From NCBI GenBank assembly GCA_964516635.1, contig CAZEZY010000048.1, positions 1 to 16,567 on the forward strand: a DNA stretch of 16,567 nt, written 5' to 3'. The DNA is from CAZEZY01 sp964516635. GTDB taxonomy: Bacteria; Pseudomonadota; Gammaproteobacteria; Burkholderiales; Burkholderiaceae_C. A program made the position numbers and the translations under genes. This document shows positions 8,603-16,168 of the stretch, in pieces (position 1 is the stretch's first letter; every line of letters begins with the position of its first letter). A model generated the notes under the pieces. The model saw nothing but the letters and a program-made list of their open reading frames with translations. It was not told the DNA's origin and did not search any database.

Positions 8603-9112
8603 TCAGCGGCGGCGCAACGCCCAGATCAGGGCCATGCCCAGCACAGCCATGCCACAGAACACCAGAAACGACCAGTTGGCGATCGTGAGACCCAAAAAGG
8701 TCCAGTCGATCTTGGAGCAGTCGCCGGTGCCACGAAACACCATGGGAATGACGCGACGGAGGGGAAAGCTCTCGATCATCCCAAAGAGGTCGCGGCCACA
8801 ACTCATGACTTCAGGGGGATACCATTGCAGCCAGCTCTGGCGGGCGGCCGTGAAGGCCCCAAAACCGGCAATCGCCACCACGCCCACCGCCCCCACTCCA
8901 TGCGCGACCTTCTGGGGAAACAGCGCGGCCAGCAGTGCGGCCAGACCGACACCCACCAGGGCATAACGCTGAACAATGCACATGGGGCATGGATCCAGGC
9001 CTTCCACATGCTGAAGGTAAATGCCAAAGGCAAACATGCCAGCGCAGACCGCCGCCAGCAGGCTCAGCCAGCGACGCGGGTGTTGATTGAGGGCGTACAA
9101 GAAAGCCTGCAT
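8603..9112 (-). CDS. dsbB: Disulfide bond formation protein DsbB
   Basis: DsbB is an inner-membrane protein that reoxidises periplasmic DsbA and passes the electrons to quinone. The 169-residue sequence shows four hydrophobic helices at about 14-32, 47-66, 72-90 and 143-163. Both redox pairs are present: Cys42-x-x-Cys45 (PCPMC) in the first periplasmic loop and Cys105/Cys132 in the second. This is nearly the numbering of E. coli (41, 44, 104, 130). Arg49, next to the quinone site in E. coli (Arg48), is also kept. All catalytic residues are therefore intact. It starts 18 bp after fpr and ends 3 bp before the FAD oxidoreductase gene. No dsbA is seen in the window. Confidence 0.96.
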   Translation of the reverse strand: MQAFLYALNQHPRRWLSLLAAVCAGMFAFGIYLQHVEGLDPCPMCIVQRYALVGVGLAALLAALFPQKVAHGVGAVGVVAIAGFGAFTAARQSWLQWYPPEVMSCGRDLFGMIESFPLRRVIPMVFRGTGDCSKIDWTFLGLTIANWSFLVFCGMAVLGMALIWALRRR

Positions 9113-9130
9113 GGGTCGGATGCTCGGTGA

Positions 9131-9907
9131 TCAGCTTTCGGCGAAGGCGCGTTCGATGACGAAATCGCCTGGCGTGCTGGTGTTGCCTTCCACAAAATGG
9201 CGGGCTTCCATCATGCGCTTGAGGTCGCGCAGCATGTCGGGGCTGCCGCAAATCATCACGCGGTCTTCGGCCGGATTCAGCCTGGGCAAACCCAGATCGG
9301 CTTCGAGTTTGCCGGTTTCGATGAGATCGGTGATGCGACCCCGGTTCTTGAAGGGTTCACGCGTCACGGTGGGGTAATACCGCAATTGCTGCGACACGAT
9401 GTCGCCCAGGAATTCATGCTTGGGCAGATCGACCGTGATGTATTCGTAATAGGCCAGTTCGTTGACCTGGCGCACCCCGTGCACGAGCACCACCTGCTCG
9501 AATTTCTCGTAGGTTTCCGGGTCGCGGATCACGCTCATCCAGGGGGCCAGGCCGGTGCCGGTGCCCAGCAGGTACAGGCGCTTGCCAGGCAGCAGGTAAT
9601 CGATGAGCAGGGTCCCTGTGGGTTTGCGGCCCACGACGATCGTGTCGCCTGGCTGAATGTGCTGCAACTGGCTGGTCAGAGGGCCGTCGGGCACCTTGAT
9701 GCTCAGAAATTCGAGGTGTTCTTCGTAATTGGCACTCGCGATGCTGTAAGCGCGCAGCAATGGCTTTCCGCCAGGCTGCTTGAGGCCGATCATGGTGAAG
9801 TGACCGTTGGAGAATCGCAACGACTGGTCACGGGTGGTGGTGAAGCTGAACAGCCGATCGGTCCAGTGGTGAACGGTGAGGACCCGTTCTTCGTTGAATG
9901 CGCTCAT
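9131..9907 (-). CDS. fpr: Ferredoxin/flavodoxin--NADP(+) reductase
   Basis: Fpr moves electrons between NADPH and ferredoxin or flavodoxin, supplying reductant for Fe-S cluster repair and biosynthetic enzymes. The 258-residue protein matches the bacterial subclass length (257-258). FAD-binding RAYS is at 52-55, the NADP-binding GTGTGLAPWMS at 115-125, and CGSPDML at 220-226. The C-terminus ERAFAES extends past the usual final aromatic, as in bacterial Fpr enzymes. The frame is open upstream to 10099, but homology begins with MSAFNEERVLTVHHW at ATG 9907; the upstream part has no resemblance to the family. No clear Shine-Dalgarno precedes this ATG. It is the first gene of a likely operon with dsbB and a flavoprotein gene, and is divergent from yggX across 227 bp. 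Confidence 0.95.
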   Translation of the reverse strand: MSAFNEERVLTVHHWTDRLFSFTTTRDQSLRFSNGHFTMIGLKQPGGKPLLRAYSIASANYEEHLEFLSIKVPDGPLTSQLQHIQPGDTIVVGRKPTGTLLIDYLLPGKRLYLLGTGTGLAPWMSVIRDPETYEKFEQVVLVHGVRQVNELAYYEYITVDLPKHEFLGDIVSQQLRYYPTVTREPFKNRGRITDLIETGKLEADLGLPRLNPAEDRVMICGSPDMLRDLKRMMEARHFVEGNTSTPGDFVIERAFAES

Positions 9908-10134
9908 GTTGTGAATAGGAATGTCAGGCCGCAAGTGTACCGAGTGTGCCTCGGGCCTGGTTTGATCTTCCACAACCTCGATGCAGCCAGGGGAGACCAA
10001 AGCTTGATACATTCGAGGGTTGCAAAGGGTTGACCGGTCACGGCCATGCATGTTCATTGTGCCCGTGCATCCTGCCAACCGGAAACAATAAAAACTCATT
10101 TGGTCATCACCAAAGTTTCTTTAGAGGACATCAC
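9908..10134. other. Divergent fpr/yggX intergenic region
   Basis: These 227 bp form the longest non-coding stretch in the window. They hold a perfect 10-bp palindrome TGACCGGTCA (10031-10040), an 8-bp palindrome CATGCATG (10045-10052), and a hairpin close to yggX (listed separately). A weak promoter-like pair TTGACC (10030-10035) and TTCATT (10053-10058), 17 bp apart, could serve yggX, with the 10-bp palindrome lying over its -35. I see no convincing fpr promoter and no recognisable SoxR or OxyR site. Confidence 0.3.
10099..10114 (+). promoter_or_regulatory. Dyad-symmetric element in the yggX leader
   Basis: TTTGGT-CATC-ACCAAA is a perfect 6-bp stem with a 4-nt loop, ending 20 bp before the yggX ATG. 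AAAC and GTTT just outside could lengthen the stem with a bulge on the left arm. It leaves the AGAGGA ribosome-binding site (10123-10128) free. It could be an operator or an mRNA hairpin; the absence of a following T-run argues against a terminator. Confidence 0.4.
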
Positions 10135-10410
10135 ATGGCTCGCATGGTTCAGTGCATCAAACTGGGTACCGAGGCTGAAGGCCTGGACTTTCCGCCCTAC
10201 CCTGGCGAACTCGGCAAGCGCATCTACACCAGCGTGAGCAAGCAGGCCTGGGCCGACTGGCTCAAGCACCAGACCATGCTGGTCAACGAAAACCGACTCA
10301 ATCTGGCCGATGCCCGGGCCCGTCAGTACCTGGCACGTCAGATGGAAAAGCACTTCTTCGGGGAAGGCGCCGATCAGGCCGCGGGTTACGTCCCACCCAC
10401 TCAGGGCTGA
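10135..10410 (+). CDS. yggX: Probable Fe(2+)-trafficking / oxidative damage protection protein YggX
   Basis: YggX is a small cytosolic protein that protects Fe-S clusters from superoxide and helps iron trafficking. The 91-residue protein has the family length and its core: MARMVQCIKLGTEAEGLDFPPYPGELGKRIY, with Cys7 matching the conserved single cysteine, then SKQAWADWLKHQTMLVNENRLNL. The ATG at 10135 is well supported by AGAGGA 6 nt upstream; the longer open frame from 9946 lies in intergenic DNA. It is divergent from fpr, and in enterobacteria both genes belong to the superoxide response, so shared redox logic is plausible although no SoxR site is seen. The mnmC-type gene starts 9 bp downstream. 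Confidence 0.96.
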   Translation: MARMVQCIKLGTEAEGLDFPPYPGELGKRIYTSVSKQAWADWLKHQTMLVNENRLNLADARARQYLARQMEKHFFGEGADQAAGYVPPTQG

Positions 10411-10419
10411 CCCGGCTTC

Positions 10420-12273
10420 ATGACTCCGGAGGAGGCGGTGCGGACGCTCCCCGCGCCCCACGAGTCGTGGCTGAGTCTGTGTGGCCTGAACGGCAACACG
10501 GCCGAGCCGCCCGGTTGGGCCCAGAGGCCGCAATGGCATGTGCTGGACACGCATTGGGATCACGGGCTGCGCTTCCTGGCAGCCTGGGATGCCTGGATAC
10601 GTTGCCCCCAACGCCCGTCCCGGCTGTTCTACACGGTGCTGCTCCCCAGACCCGATCGGGCCGATGCATTGTTGCACCATGCGTCTGGCCATGCTCACCT
10701 GGCGCCTCTGGTCCGGCAACTGGTTGACCGCTGGAAAGGCCTGTTGCCAGGCACCCACCGGCTGGTTTTCGAGCAGGAATGCGTGCAGTTGATCCTGCAG
10801 GTGGTCGACGCCGAAGAGGCACTCTCCACGATGGATACCCCCCTGGATGCCGTCGTCCTGGGGGGCTCGACGTCTGCGCCTCCCTGGCTGAAACGGGTGT
10901 TTCGTGTGTGCCAGTCCGGTACCCGGCTGGCTGCCTGGCATGCCGGGCACGATCTGAAACGCGAACTGCTCAGCGCTGGTTTTGCCATCGGCTCCCCCAC
11001 GGCAGGGGACGATCGGGAAGGTTGGCTGCCTGCAACCTATTTGCCGCGATGGCCCGTGGGCCGCTCTTTCCGCAAGCCCTGCGCTGGCGCGCACCGCAAG
11101 GCGGTGGTGGTCGGTGCGGGCCTGGCCGGATCGTCGGTGGCCTGGAGCCTGGCTCGCCGGGGCTGGGCGGTGGAGGTGCTGGATGGGGCCGCACAGCCCT
11201 CACAGGGGGCTTCAGCGCTGCCCGCGGGTCTGGTTGCACCGCATGCGTCCCCAGACGATGCCCCGCTATCGCGTCTGAGCCGAGACGGCGTCAGGGCCAC
11301 GCTGGAGCGCGCTCGGGCGTTGCTGTCGCCCGGAACCGACTGGGCGCCCTCGGGCGTGCTCGAACACCGGGTGGAAGGGAAACGATCGCTTCCCCAACCC
11401 GACCCTGTTGCCCATCCCATCGACTGGATGACCGACTGGAGTTCAGAAGCCACCCGCGAGCAGGTCAGCCTTGCACACCTGCCTGAAGCGGCCTCCGGCC
11501 TGTGGCATGCCAGCGGCGGCTGGGTCAGGCCCGCCGCACTGGTGACGGCTCAACTGGCGCATCCGCTGATCCGCTTTCGCGGTGCTTGCGCCGTGGCCGC
11601 TTTGAGAAGAAACGCCGAGCACTGGGTGTTGCTCGATGCCGATGAACGCCCGCTGGCCGAAACCCCGGTTCTGGTCCTGGCCTGCGCATACGGGGTCCGC
11701 GAGCTGCTGGCGCCACTGGCAAACAAGCTGGGGGAACTGCCGGCCCACCCCCTGCGGGGTCAGGTGAGCTGGGGACCGATGAGCCATCTGAACGAGGCCG
11801 GAGACCGGCTACCACCATGGCCTGTGAATGGCCACGGGAGCTTTCTGAGCGGGATCCCGGGCGAAACGGGAGCCCCGTTCTGGGTGATGGGCTCCACCTT
11901 CGAGCGCGGGGTCGCGCAGGCCCATTTGAAGCCTGGCGACCACCAGGCCAATCAGGACAGGCTGGCCAGGCTGCTGCCCGCCCTGGCCGCTGCTGCCCCC
12001 GAGCTGTGCCAACGGTCTTCTGGCTGGGCTGGGGTGCGCTGCACGCTGCCCGACCGACTACCGGCCGTGGGAGCGATCCAGCCCGATGCATGGCCGGGAC
12101 TGCACGTGTTCACGGGCCTGGGGGCCAGGGGATTGACCTTGTCGGTCCTGGGCGGTGAAGTGCTGGCGGCCCAGCTGATGGCTGAACCCTGGCCGCTTCA
12201 GCCACGCCTGGCCAGAAGACTGCTGGCCAGCCGCTTTGCGGGTACGGCCAGCGTCCAGGTTCAGTCGCCGTAG
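10420..12273 (+). CDS. mnmC: MnmC-type tRNA wobble uridine-modification protein with degenerate methyltransferase half
   Basis: Bifunctional MnmC makes mnm5(s2)U34 in tRNA: the C-terminal FAD domain converts cmnm5 to nm5, and the N-terminal SAM domain then methylates it. The 617-residue protein (E. coli 668) has an intact FAD half from about 226, with VVVGAGLAGSSVAWSLARRGW (Gly232, Gly234, Gly237), SGVLEHRVEG, GWVRPAALV and a C-terminal GLGARGLTLSVLGGEVLAAQL. The N-terminal half aligns by eye to MnmC methyltransferases, but the SAM loop, normally like ETGFGTGLNFL, reads DTHWDHGLRFL. The DGFxPxxNPxMW segment reads GGSTSAPPWL, and the usual SPRFDDxYFS start is absent. Methyl transfer is therefore doubtful. 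It probably forms an operon with yggX (9 bp gap). Its tail overlaps the end of convergent phaC by 13 bp. There is no Shine-Dalgarno at the chosen ATG. Confidence 0.85.
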   Translation: MTPEEAVRTLPAPHESWLSLCGLNGNTAEPPGWAQRPQWHVLDTHWDHGLRFLAAWDAWIRCPQRPSRLFYTVLLPRPDRADALLHHASGHAHLAPLVRQLVDRWKGLLPGTHRLVFEQECVQLILQVVDAEEALSTMDTPLDAVVLGGSTSAPPWLKRVFRVCQSGTRLAAWHAGHDLKRELLSAGFAIGSPTAGDDREGWLPATYLPRWPVGRSFRKPCAGAHRKAVVVGAGLAGSSVAWSLARRGWAVEVLDGAAQPSQGASALPAGLVAPHASPDDAPLSRLSRDGVRATLERARALLSPGTDWAPSGVLEHRVEGKRSLPQPDPVAHPIDWMTDWSSEATREQVSLAHLPEAASGLWHASGGWVRPAALVTAQLAHPLIRFRGACAVAALRRNAEHWVLLDADERPLAETPVLVLACAYGVRELLAPLANKLGELPAHPLRGQVSWGPMSHLNEAGDRLPPWPVNGHGSFLSGIPGETGAPFWVMGSTFERGVAQAHLKPGDHQANQDRLARLLPALAAAAPELCQRSSGWAGVRCTLPDRLPAVGAIQPDAWPGLHVFTGLGARGLTLSVLGGEVLAAQLMAEPWPLQPRLARRLLASRFAGTASVQVQSP

Positions 12274-14117
12274 CGCACGAACACGTAGGTGCCCGGCGCA
12301 GGACCGAGGGCCGGGTCTCGGGATGGCTGTCGGGCCGGGACCGTCCGCCCGCGGCCTTGCTGAATGAGCCAGTCAGACCACGCAGGCCACCAGCTGCCCT
12401 CGTGCCGCGGGGCCTGTTGCAGCCATTCATCGGGCGTGCGCCACGAAGCGCTGGCAGGGGTGCTGAGCAGATGGTGGTAGCGACCCGGATGCCCCGGCTC
12501 CGAGACGATTCCCGCGTTGTGCCCACCACTGGTGAGTGCAAACACCACATCGGATGACGCCAGCCGGTGAATCTTGTAAACCGACCGCCAGGGAGCCACG
12601 TGGTCCTTGAGGGTGCCCACCGCAAAAACCGGCACACGAATGTCCCGAAGTGAAATCGGACGACCTTCATGCAGATGGCGACCCTCGGCCAGGTCGTTGT
12701 TCAGGAAACATGAGCGCAGGTACTGGCTGTGCATGACGGCCGGCAGGCGCGTGACGTCGGCGTTCCAGACCATGAGATCGTTCGGCACTTCTTCCTGACC
12801 CAGAAGCCAGCGACGGGTCTGGCTCGACCAGACGAGATCTCGGGCGTGCAGGAACTGGAACGATGCCGCCATCTGCCAGCCCGTGAGGAAACCGCGTGCG
12901 GCCATCATGTCTTCGAGCAGTCGGACCTGGGCTGCGTCAATCAGCACGCCCATGTCGCCGGGCTCGGTGAAATCGACCTCGGCGGCCAGGAGGCTCAGGC
13001 TGGCGATGGGAGTGGTCCCGAGCCCGTTGTCCGCCCCGAGAGCCGCAGCCGCAATGGCCGCAAACGTACCGCCCAGGCAGTAGCCCATCAGGTGGGTCGC
13101 CTCACCAGTGGCGTTGTGTACGTGCTCCAGGGTGGCCAGAATCCCGTCTCGCACGTAGTCGTTCATCCCGAGCAGGGCATCGCCTTCATCAGGGTTCCGC
13201 CAGGAAACGATGTAGACGGTGTGCCCCTGACCCACCAGCCAGCGCACCAGGGAATTGTGGGGCGACAGGTCAAGAATGTAGTACTTCATGATGCAGGAGG
13301 GCACGATGAGCACCGGCTCTGCCTGGACCTTGGGCGTGGTGGGCGTGTACTGGATCAGTTCGACAAGCCCGTTGCGCATCACAACCTCGCCGGGCGTCAT
13401 GGCCAAGCCCTGGCCGGGTGACAGATCGGGCTGAGGCAGCGAGCCAGCCGTTCGATCCAGCCTTGATTTCCAGTCCTGCATGGCCAGCTCCCAACCTTGA
13501 GCCAGGGTCTGTCCACGGCTGCGCCAGGCGGCCTCGAGCGCCTGGGGGTTGGACCACAACCAGTTGCCAGGCGAACAGAGGTCAAGCACCTGCCGACCGT
13601 AAAAATCCATCTGTTGTCGGCTGTGATTCTGCATGCCCCGAAGGCTGCAGGCGGATTTCCACCATTCTTCCCAGGCCTTGTTGGCCGTCGCCAGGGGTCG
13701 CCAGGGCCATTGGTGCCAGGGTTGGGCAGCAAACCGACTGTCCTGGGTGAGCGCCTCGTCCAGCGGCAAGTCCGGGGACTGCTGACCTTCCCCCGCTGAC
13801 GGGAGAAACCCGGTCGTCCAGGCGCGTGTGCTGTCCTGAGACCATTTCAGACCCTGCTGCATGGCCTCGCGCAACAGCCGGGATTGAGAACCTGGCGAGG
13901 CGGCAAGGTGAAGCGCCCAATCCGTCCAGGCCAACGCCAGAGAAATGGGAGAGATGCCAGACGACCCATGGGCCATCTGCGCCATGGCCTGGGCATCGAC
14001 CGCCTGGTCTGGTGTGACAGAAGGGGTTTCGACCGGTTCTCGTCGGTCTCGACCACGGTTGAGGAAGACGTCTGCCAACTCAGTCGATCCGGCAGATGGG
14101 GTTTGGGTTTTGGGCAT
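12261..14117 (-). CDS. phaC: Poly(3-hydroxyalkanoate) synthase, class I-like
   Basis: PhaC polymerises (R)-3-hydroxyacyl-CoA into polyhydroxyalkanoate storage granules. The 618-residue protein (Cupriavidus necator PhaC 589) has the family N-terminal domain (about 75-290) and an alpha/beta-hydrolase catalytic domain. The lipase-like box is GYCLGG with nucleophile Cys347; Asp505 (LKDHVAPW) and His533 (SGGHNAG) complete the triad. The Cys-Asp spacing is close to the C. necator enzyme and the Asp-His spacing identical. The oxyanion-region PSCIMKYYILDLSPHNSLVRWLVGQGHTVYIVSWRNP is well kept. The box GYCLGG rather than GFCVGG suggests a side branch or second paralog, so activity in vivo may be minor. 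No phaA, phaB or phasin gene is visible. The start ATG has no Shine-Dalgarno, and a -10-like hexamer sits 6 nt before it. The 3' end overlaps the mnmC end. Confidence 0.93.
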   Translation of the reverse strand: MPKTQTPSAGSTELADVFLNRGRDRREPVETPSVTPDQAVDAQAMAQMAHGSSGISPISLALAWTDWALHLAASPGSQSRLLREAMQQGLKWSQDSTRAWTTGFLPSAGEGQQSPDLPLDEALTQDSRFAAQPWHQWPWRPLATANKAWEEWWKSACSLRGMQNHSRQQMDFYGRQVLDLCSPGNWLWSNPQALEAAWRSRGQTLAQGWELAMQDWKSRLDRTAGSLPQPDLSPGQGLAMTPGEVVMRNGLVELIQYTPTTPKVQAEPVLIVPSCIMKYYILDLSPHNSLVRWLVGQGHTVYIVSWRNPDEGDALLGMNDYVRDGILATLEHVHNATGEATHLMGYCLGGTFAAIAAAALGADNGLGTTPIASLSLLAAEVDFTEPGDMGVLIDAAQVRLLEDMMAARGFLTGWQMAASFQFLHARDLVWSSQTRRWLLGQEEVPNDLMVWNADVTRLPAVMHSQYLRSCFLNNDLAEGRHLHEGRPISLRDIRVPVFAVGTLKDHVAPWRSVYKIHRLASSDVVFALTSGGHNAGIVSEPGHPGRYHHLLSTPASASWRTPDEWLQQAPRHEGSWWPAWSDWLIQQGRGRTVPARQPSRDPALGPAPGTYVFVRYGD

Positions 14118-14123
14118 GCAAAC

Positions 14124-14151
14124 AATCTAGCAGTTTTGTGGGAGTTGTCGA
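14124..14151 (-). promoter_or_regulatory. Candidate phaC promoter giving a leaderless mRNA
   Basis: On the minus strand TCGACA (14151-14146, 5 of 6 to the -35 consensus), a 16-bp spacer and TAGATT (14129-14124, 4 of 6 to the -10) form a reasonable sigma-70 promoter. The -10 ends 6 nt before the phaC ATG, so transcription would begin at or next to the start codon. The absence of a Shine-Dalgarno fits this. Confidence 0.45.
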
Positions 14152-14164
14152 TGACAGCCCACCT

Positions 14165-14249
14165 CGAACGGATTCACATAACCCAATCGCATAAAAGAAT
14201 GAATAAAAAGTCGTTTGGATTCATGAGGAGCGCCCTTAAAGTCCGCTCC
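14165..14249 (+). promoter_or_regulatory. Putative cysI promoter/activator region
   Basis: An A/T-rich block (about 14176-14210) with ATAAAA at 14191-14196 and again at 14203-14208 stands out from the GC-rich surroundings. It precedes a weak promoter pair TTGGAT (14215-14220) and TAAAGT (14237-14242), 16 bp apart. A 23-bp pseudo-palindrome at 14227-14249 (arms GGAGCG and CGCTCC, 9 of 11 arm positions paired) overlaps that -10. Upstream A/T-rich DNA is what the LysR-type sulfur regulator CysB usually binds, but CysB involvement is inferred only from the gene. Confidence 0.35.
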
Positions 14250-14277
14250 ATCGATCAATTCCGAGCGAATGTTCTTC

Positions 14278-16110
14278 ATGTACGCCTATACCGAGTTTGA
14301 CCGCCAGTTCGTGCGCCAGCGCGCCGCCCAGTTCAGAGACCAGCTGGCGCGCTACCAGGCCGGCACCCTGGGCAGCGACGATTTCAAACCTTTGCGGCTG
14401 CAGAATGGTTGGTACATCCAGCGCCACGCGCCCATGCTGCGTGTGGCGGTGCCGTATGGCGAACTGTCCAGCCGCCAGGTGCGCGTGCTGGCCCGAATTG
14501 CCCGCGAATATGACCAGCCCAGCCACGAGGTGTTCCAGGGCGCCGTGGCCGCACAGAACCAGCTGGGCAGCATCCAGCTGCGCGACGGCAAGGCGATTGC
14601 CAGCCGCCTGTCCACAGGCTACGCTCACTTCACCACGCGGCAGAACGTCCAGTTCAACTGGATTCCGCTGCACCTGGCGGCTGACGTGATGGACCTGCTG
14701 GCCAGTGTGGACATGCACGGCATCCAGACCAGCGGCAACTGCATCCGCAACATCACCACCGACGAACGGGCCGGCATTGCCGTGGACGAAGTGGCCGATC
14801 CACGCCCCTTCGCCGAAATCCTGCGCCAGTGGAGCACCCTGCACCCCGAGTTCGCGTTCCTGCCGCGCAAGTTCAAGATCGCCATCACCGGCGCACGCGA
14901 AGACCGCGCGGCCACCTACTGGCACGACGTGGGCCTGCAGTTGCTGCGCAACGAGTCTGGCCAGCTCGGGTTCAAGGTGTTGGCCGGTGGCGGTATGGGC
15001 CGAACGCCCGCCATCGCCACGGTGATGCGCGATTTCCTCCCCTGCGACCAGATCCTCAACTACCTCGAAGCCCTCGTGCGCGTCTACAACGCCTGGGGCC
15101 GCCGCGACAACATTTACAAGGCCCGCATCAAGATCCTGGTGAAGGCCGAAGGCCAACGTTACCTCGACGAGGTGGAAGCCGAATACCGCCGCATCGTGGA
15201 ACAGGACGGCGCACCACACACCATCACCGCCGCCGAGCTGGAGCGGGTGAGCCGCTGTTTCGCACCGCCGCCAGCCAGCGCATCGGCCCACTGCACCGAC
15301 GAAAAAGTGGCCCGCATCCTTCGCGCAGCGGCCGACGACGACGTGGAGTTCGGCCGCTGGATCCAGCAGAACGTGCAGCCGCACCAGAACCCCGACCTGC
15401 GCGCCGTGACGCTGTCGTTCAAGCGCCTGGGCCAGGCCCCCGGGGACGCCACGGCCAACCAGCTGGACGCCGTGGCTGAACTGGCGGAACAATACAGCGC
15501 GGGCGAAGTGCGTGTCACGCACGACCAGAACCTGGTGCTGCCCTGGGTGCGCTGCGACGCCCTGCCTGACCTGTGGCGCGACGCGCGGCGCCTGGGCCTG
15601 GCACGCCCCAACATCCGCCTCCTGACCGACATGATCGCTTGCCCGGGCGGCGACTTCTGCGACCTGGCCAACGCCCGTTCCATCACCGTGGCCGAAGCCA
15701 TCACCGAGCGCTACCAGGACCTGGACGACTTGCACGACCTGGGCGAGATCGACCTGCACATCAGCGGCTGCATCAACAGCTGCGGGCACCACCACAGCGG
15801 CCACATCGGCATCCTGGGCGTGGACAAGGACGGCCAGGAGTGGTACCAGCTGACGCTGGGCGGCTCCGACGGTTCGGCCCTGAGCGGCGCCCCCGGGGCT
15901 GGCAGGGTGGTGGGGCCGTCGTTCGCGGCGAACGAAATCACCGAAGCGGTGGAGGCCGTGATCGACGCCTACCGCGCCCAGCGCCTCGAAGGCGAACGCT
16001 TCATCGACACGCTCAAGCGCATGGGCCACGACCCGTTCAAGGCTGCCGCCAACGCCGTGCGCGTGACCACGGCCAGAGCCCCGGCCGAGGCTGAATCCGT
16101 CGGTTCGTGA
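14278..16110 (+). CDS. cysI: Nitrite/sulfite reductase, sulfite reductase hemoprotein (CysI-type)
   Basis: This siroheme / [4Fe-4S] enzyme carries out the six-electron reduction of sulfite to sulfide in assimilatory sulfate reduction. The cluster ligands are Cys455-x5-Cys461 (ACPGGDFC) and Cys498-x3-Cys502 (GCINSC), the arrangement seen in E. coli CysI. The N-terminal half holds the siroheme-binding repeat with LSTGYAHFTTRQNVQFNWIPL and TSGNCIRNITTDE. The 610 residues are usual for the Burkholderiales form. The start is set at ATG 14278 because homologues begin MYxYTEFDRQF; an in-frame ATG at 14269 would add three residues and has GAG nearby, so it remains possible. A DUF934 gene follows after 58 bp, the usual first step of the cysI-DUF934-cysH-cysDN order in this group. 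Codon third positions are strongly G/C, which creates a long antisense open frame. The name could also be given simply as nitrite/sulfite reductase. Confidence 0.94.
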   Translation: MYAYTEFDRQFVRQRAAQFRDQLARYQAGTLGSDDFKPLRLQNGWYIQRHAPMLRVAVPYGELSSRQVRVLARIAREYDQPSHEVFQGAVAAQNQLGSIQLRDGKAIASRLSTGYAHFTTRQNVQFNWIPLHLAADVMDLLASVDMHGIQTSGNCIRNITTDERAGIAVDEVADPRPFAEILRQWSTLHPEFAFLPRKFKIAITGAREDRAATYWHDVGLQLLRNESGQLGFKVLAGGGMGRTPAIATVMRDFLPCDQILNYLEALVRVYNAWGRRDNIYKARIKILVKAEGQRYLDEVEAEYRRIVEQDGAPHTITAAELERVSRCFAPPPASASAHCTDEKVARILRAAADDDVEFGRWIQQNVQPHQNPDLRAVTLSFKRLGQAPGDATANQLDAVAELAEQYSAGEVRVTHDQNLVLPWVRCDALPDLWRDARRLGLARPNIRLLTDMIACPGGDFCDLANARSITVAEAITERYQDLDDLHDLGEIDLHISGCINSCGHHHSGHIGILGVDKDGQEWYQLTLGGSDGSALSGAPGAGRVVGPSFAANEITEAVEAVIDAYRAQRLEGERFIDTLKRMGHDPFKAAANAVRVTTARAPAEAESVGS

Positions 16111-16168
16111 GCGCCACAGCAAGCACTGGGACCCCATCGCGCAACCGCAGCCCGTATCCGAACCTTCC

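Noticed and set aside
9908..10099. Upstream extension of fpr to 10099
   Set aside because: Fpr homology begins at ATG 9907 with the normal 258-residue length; the extra residues are intergenic.
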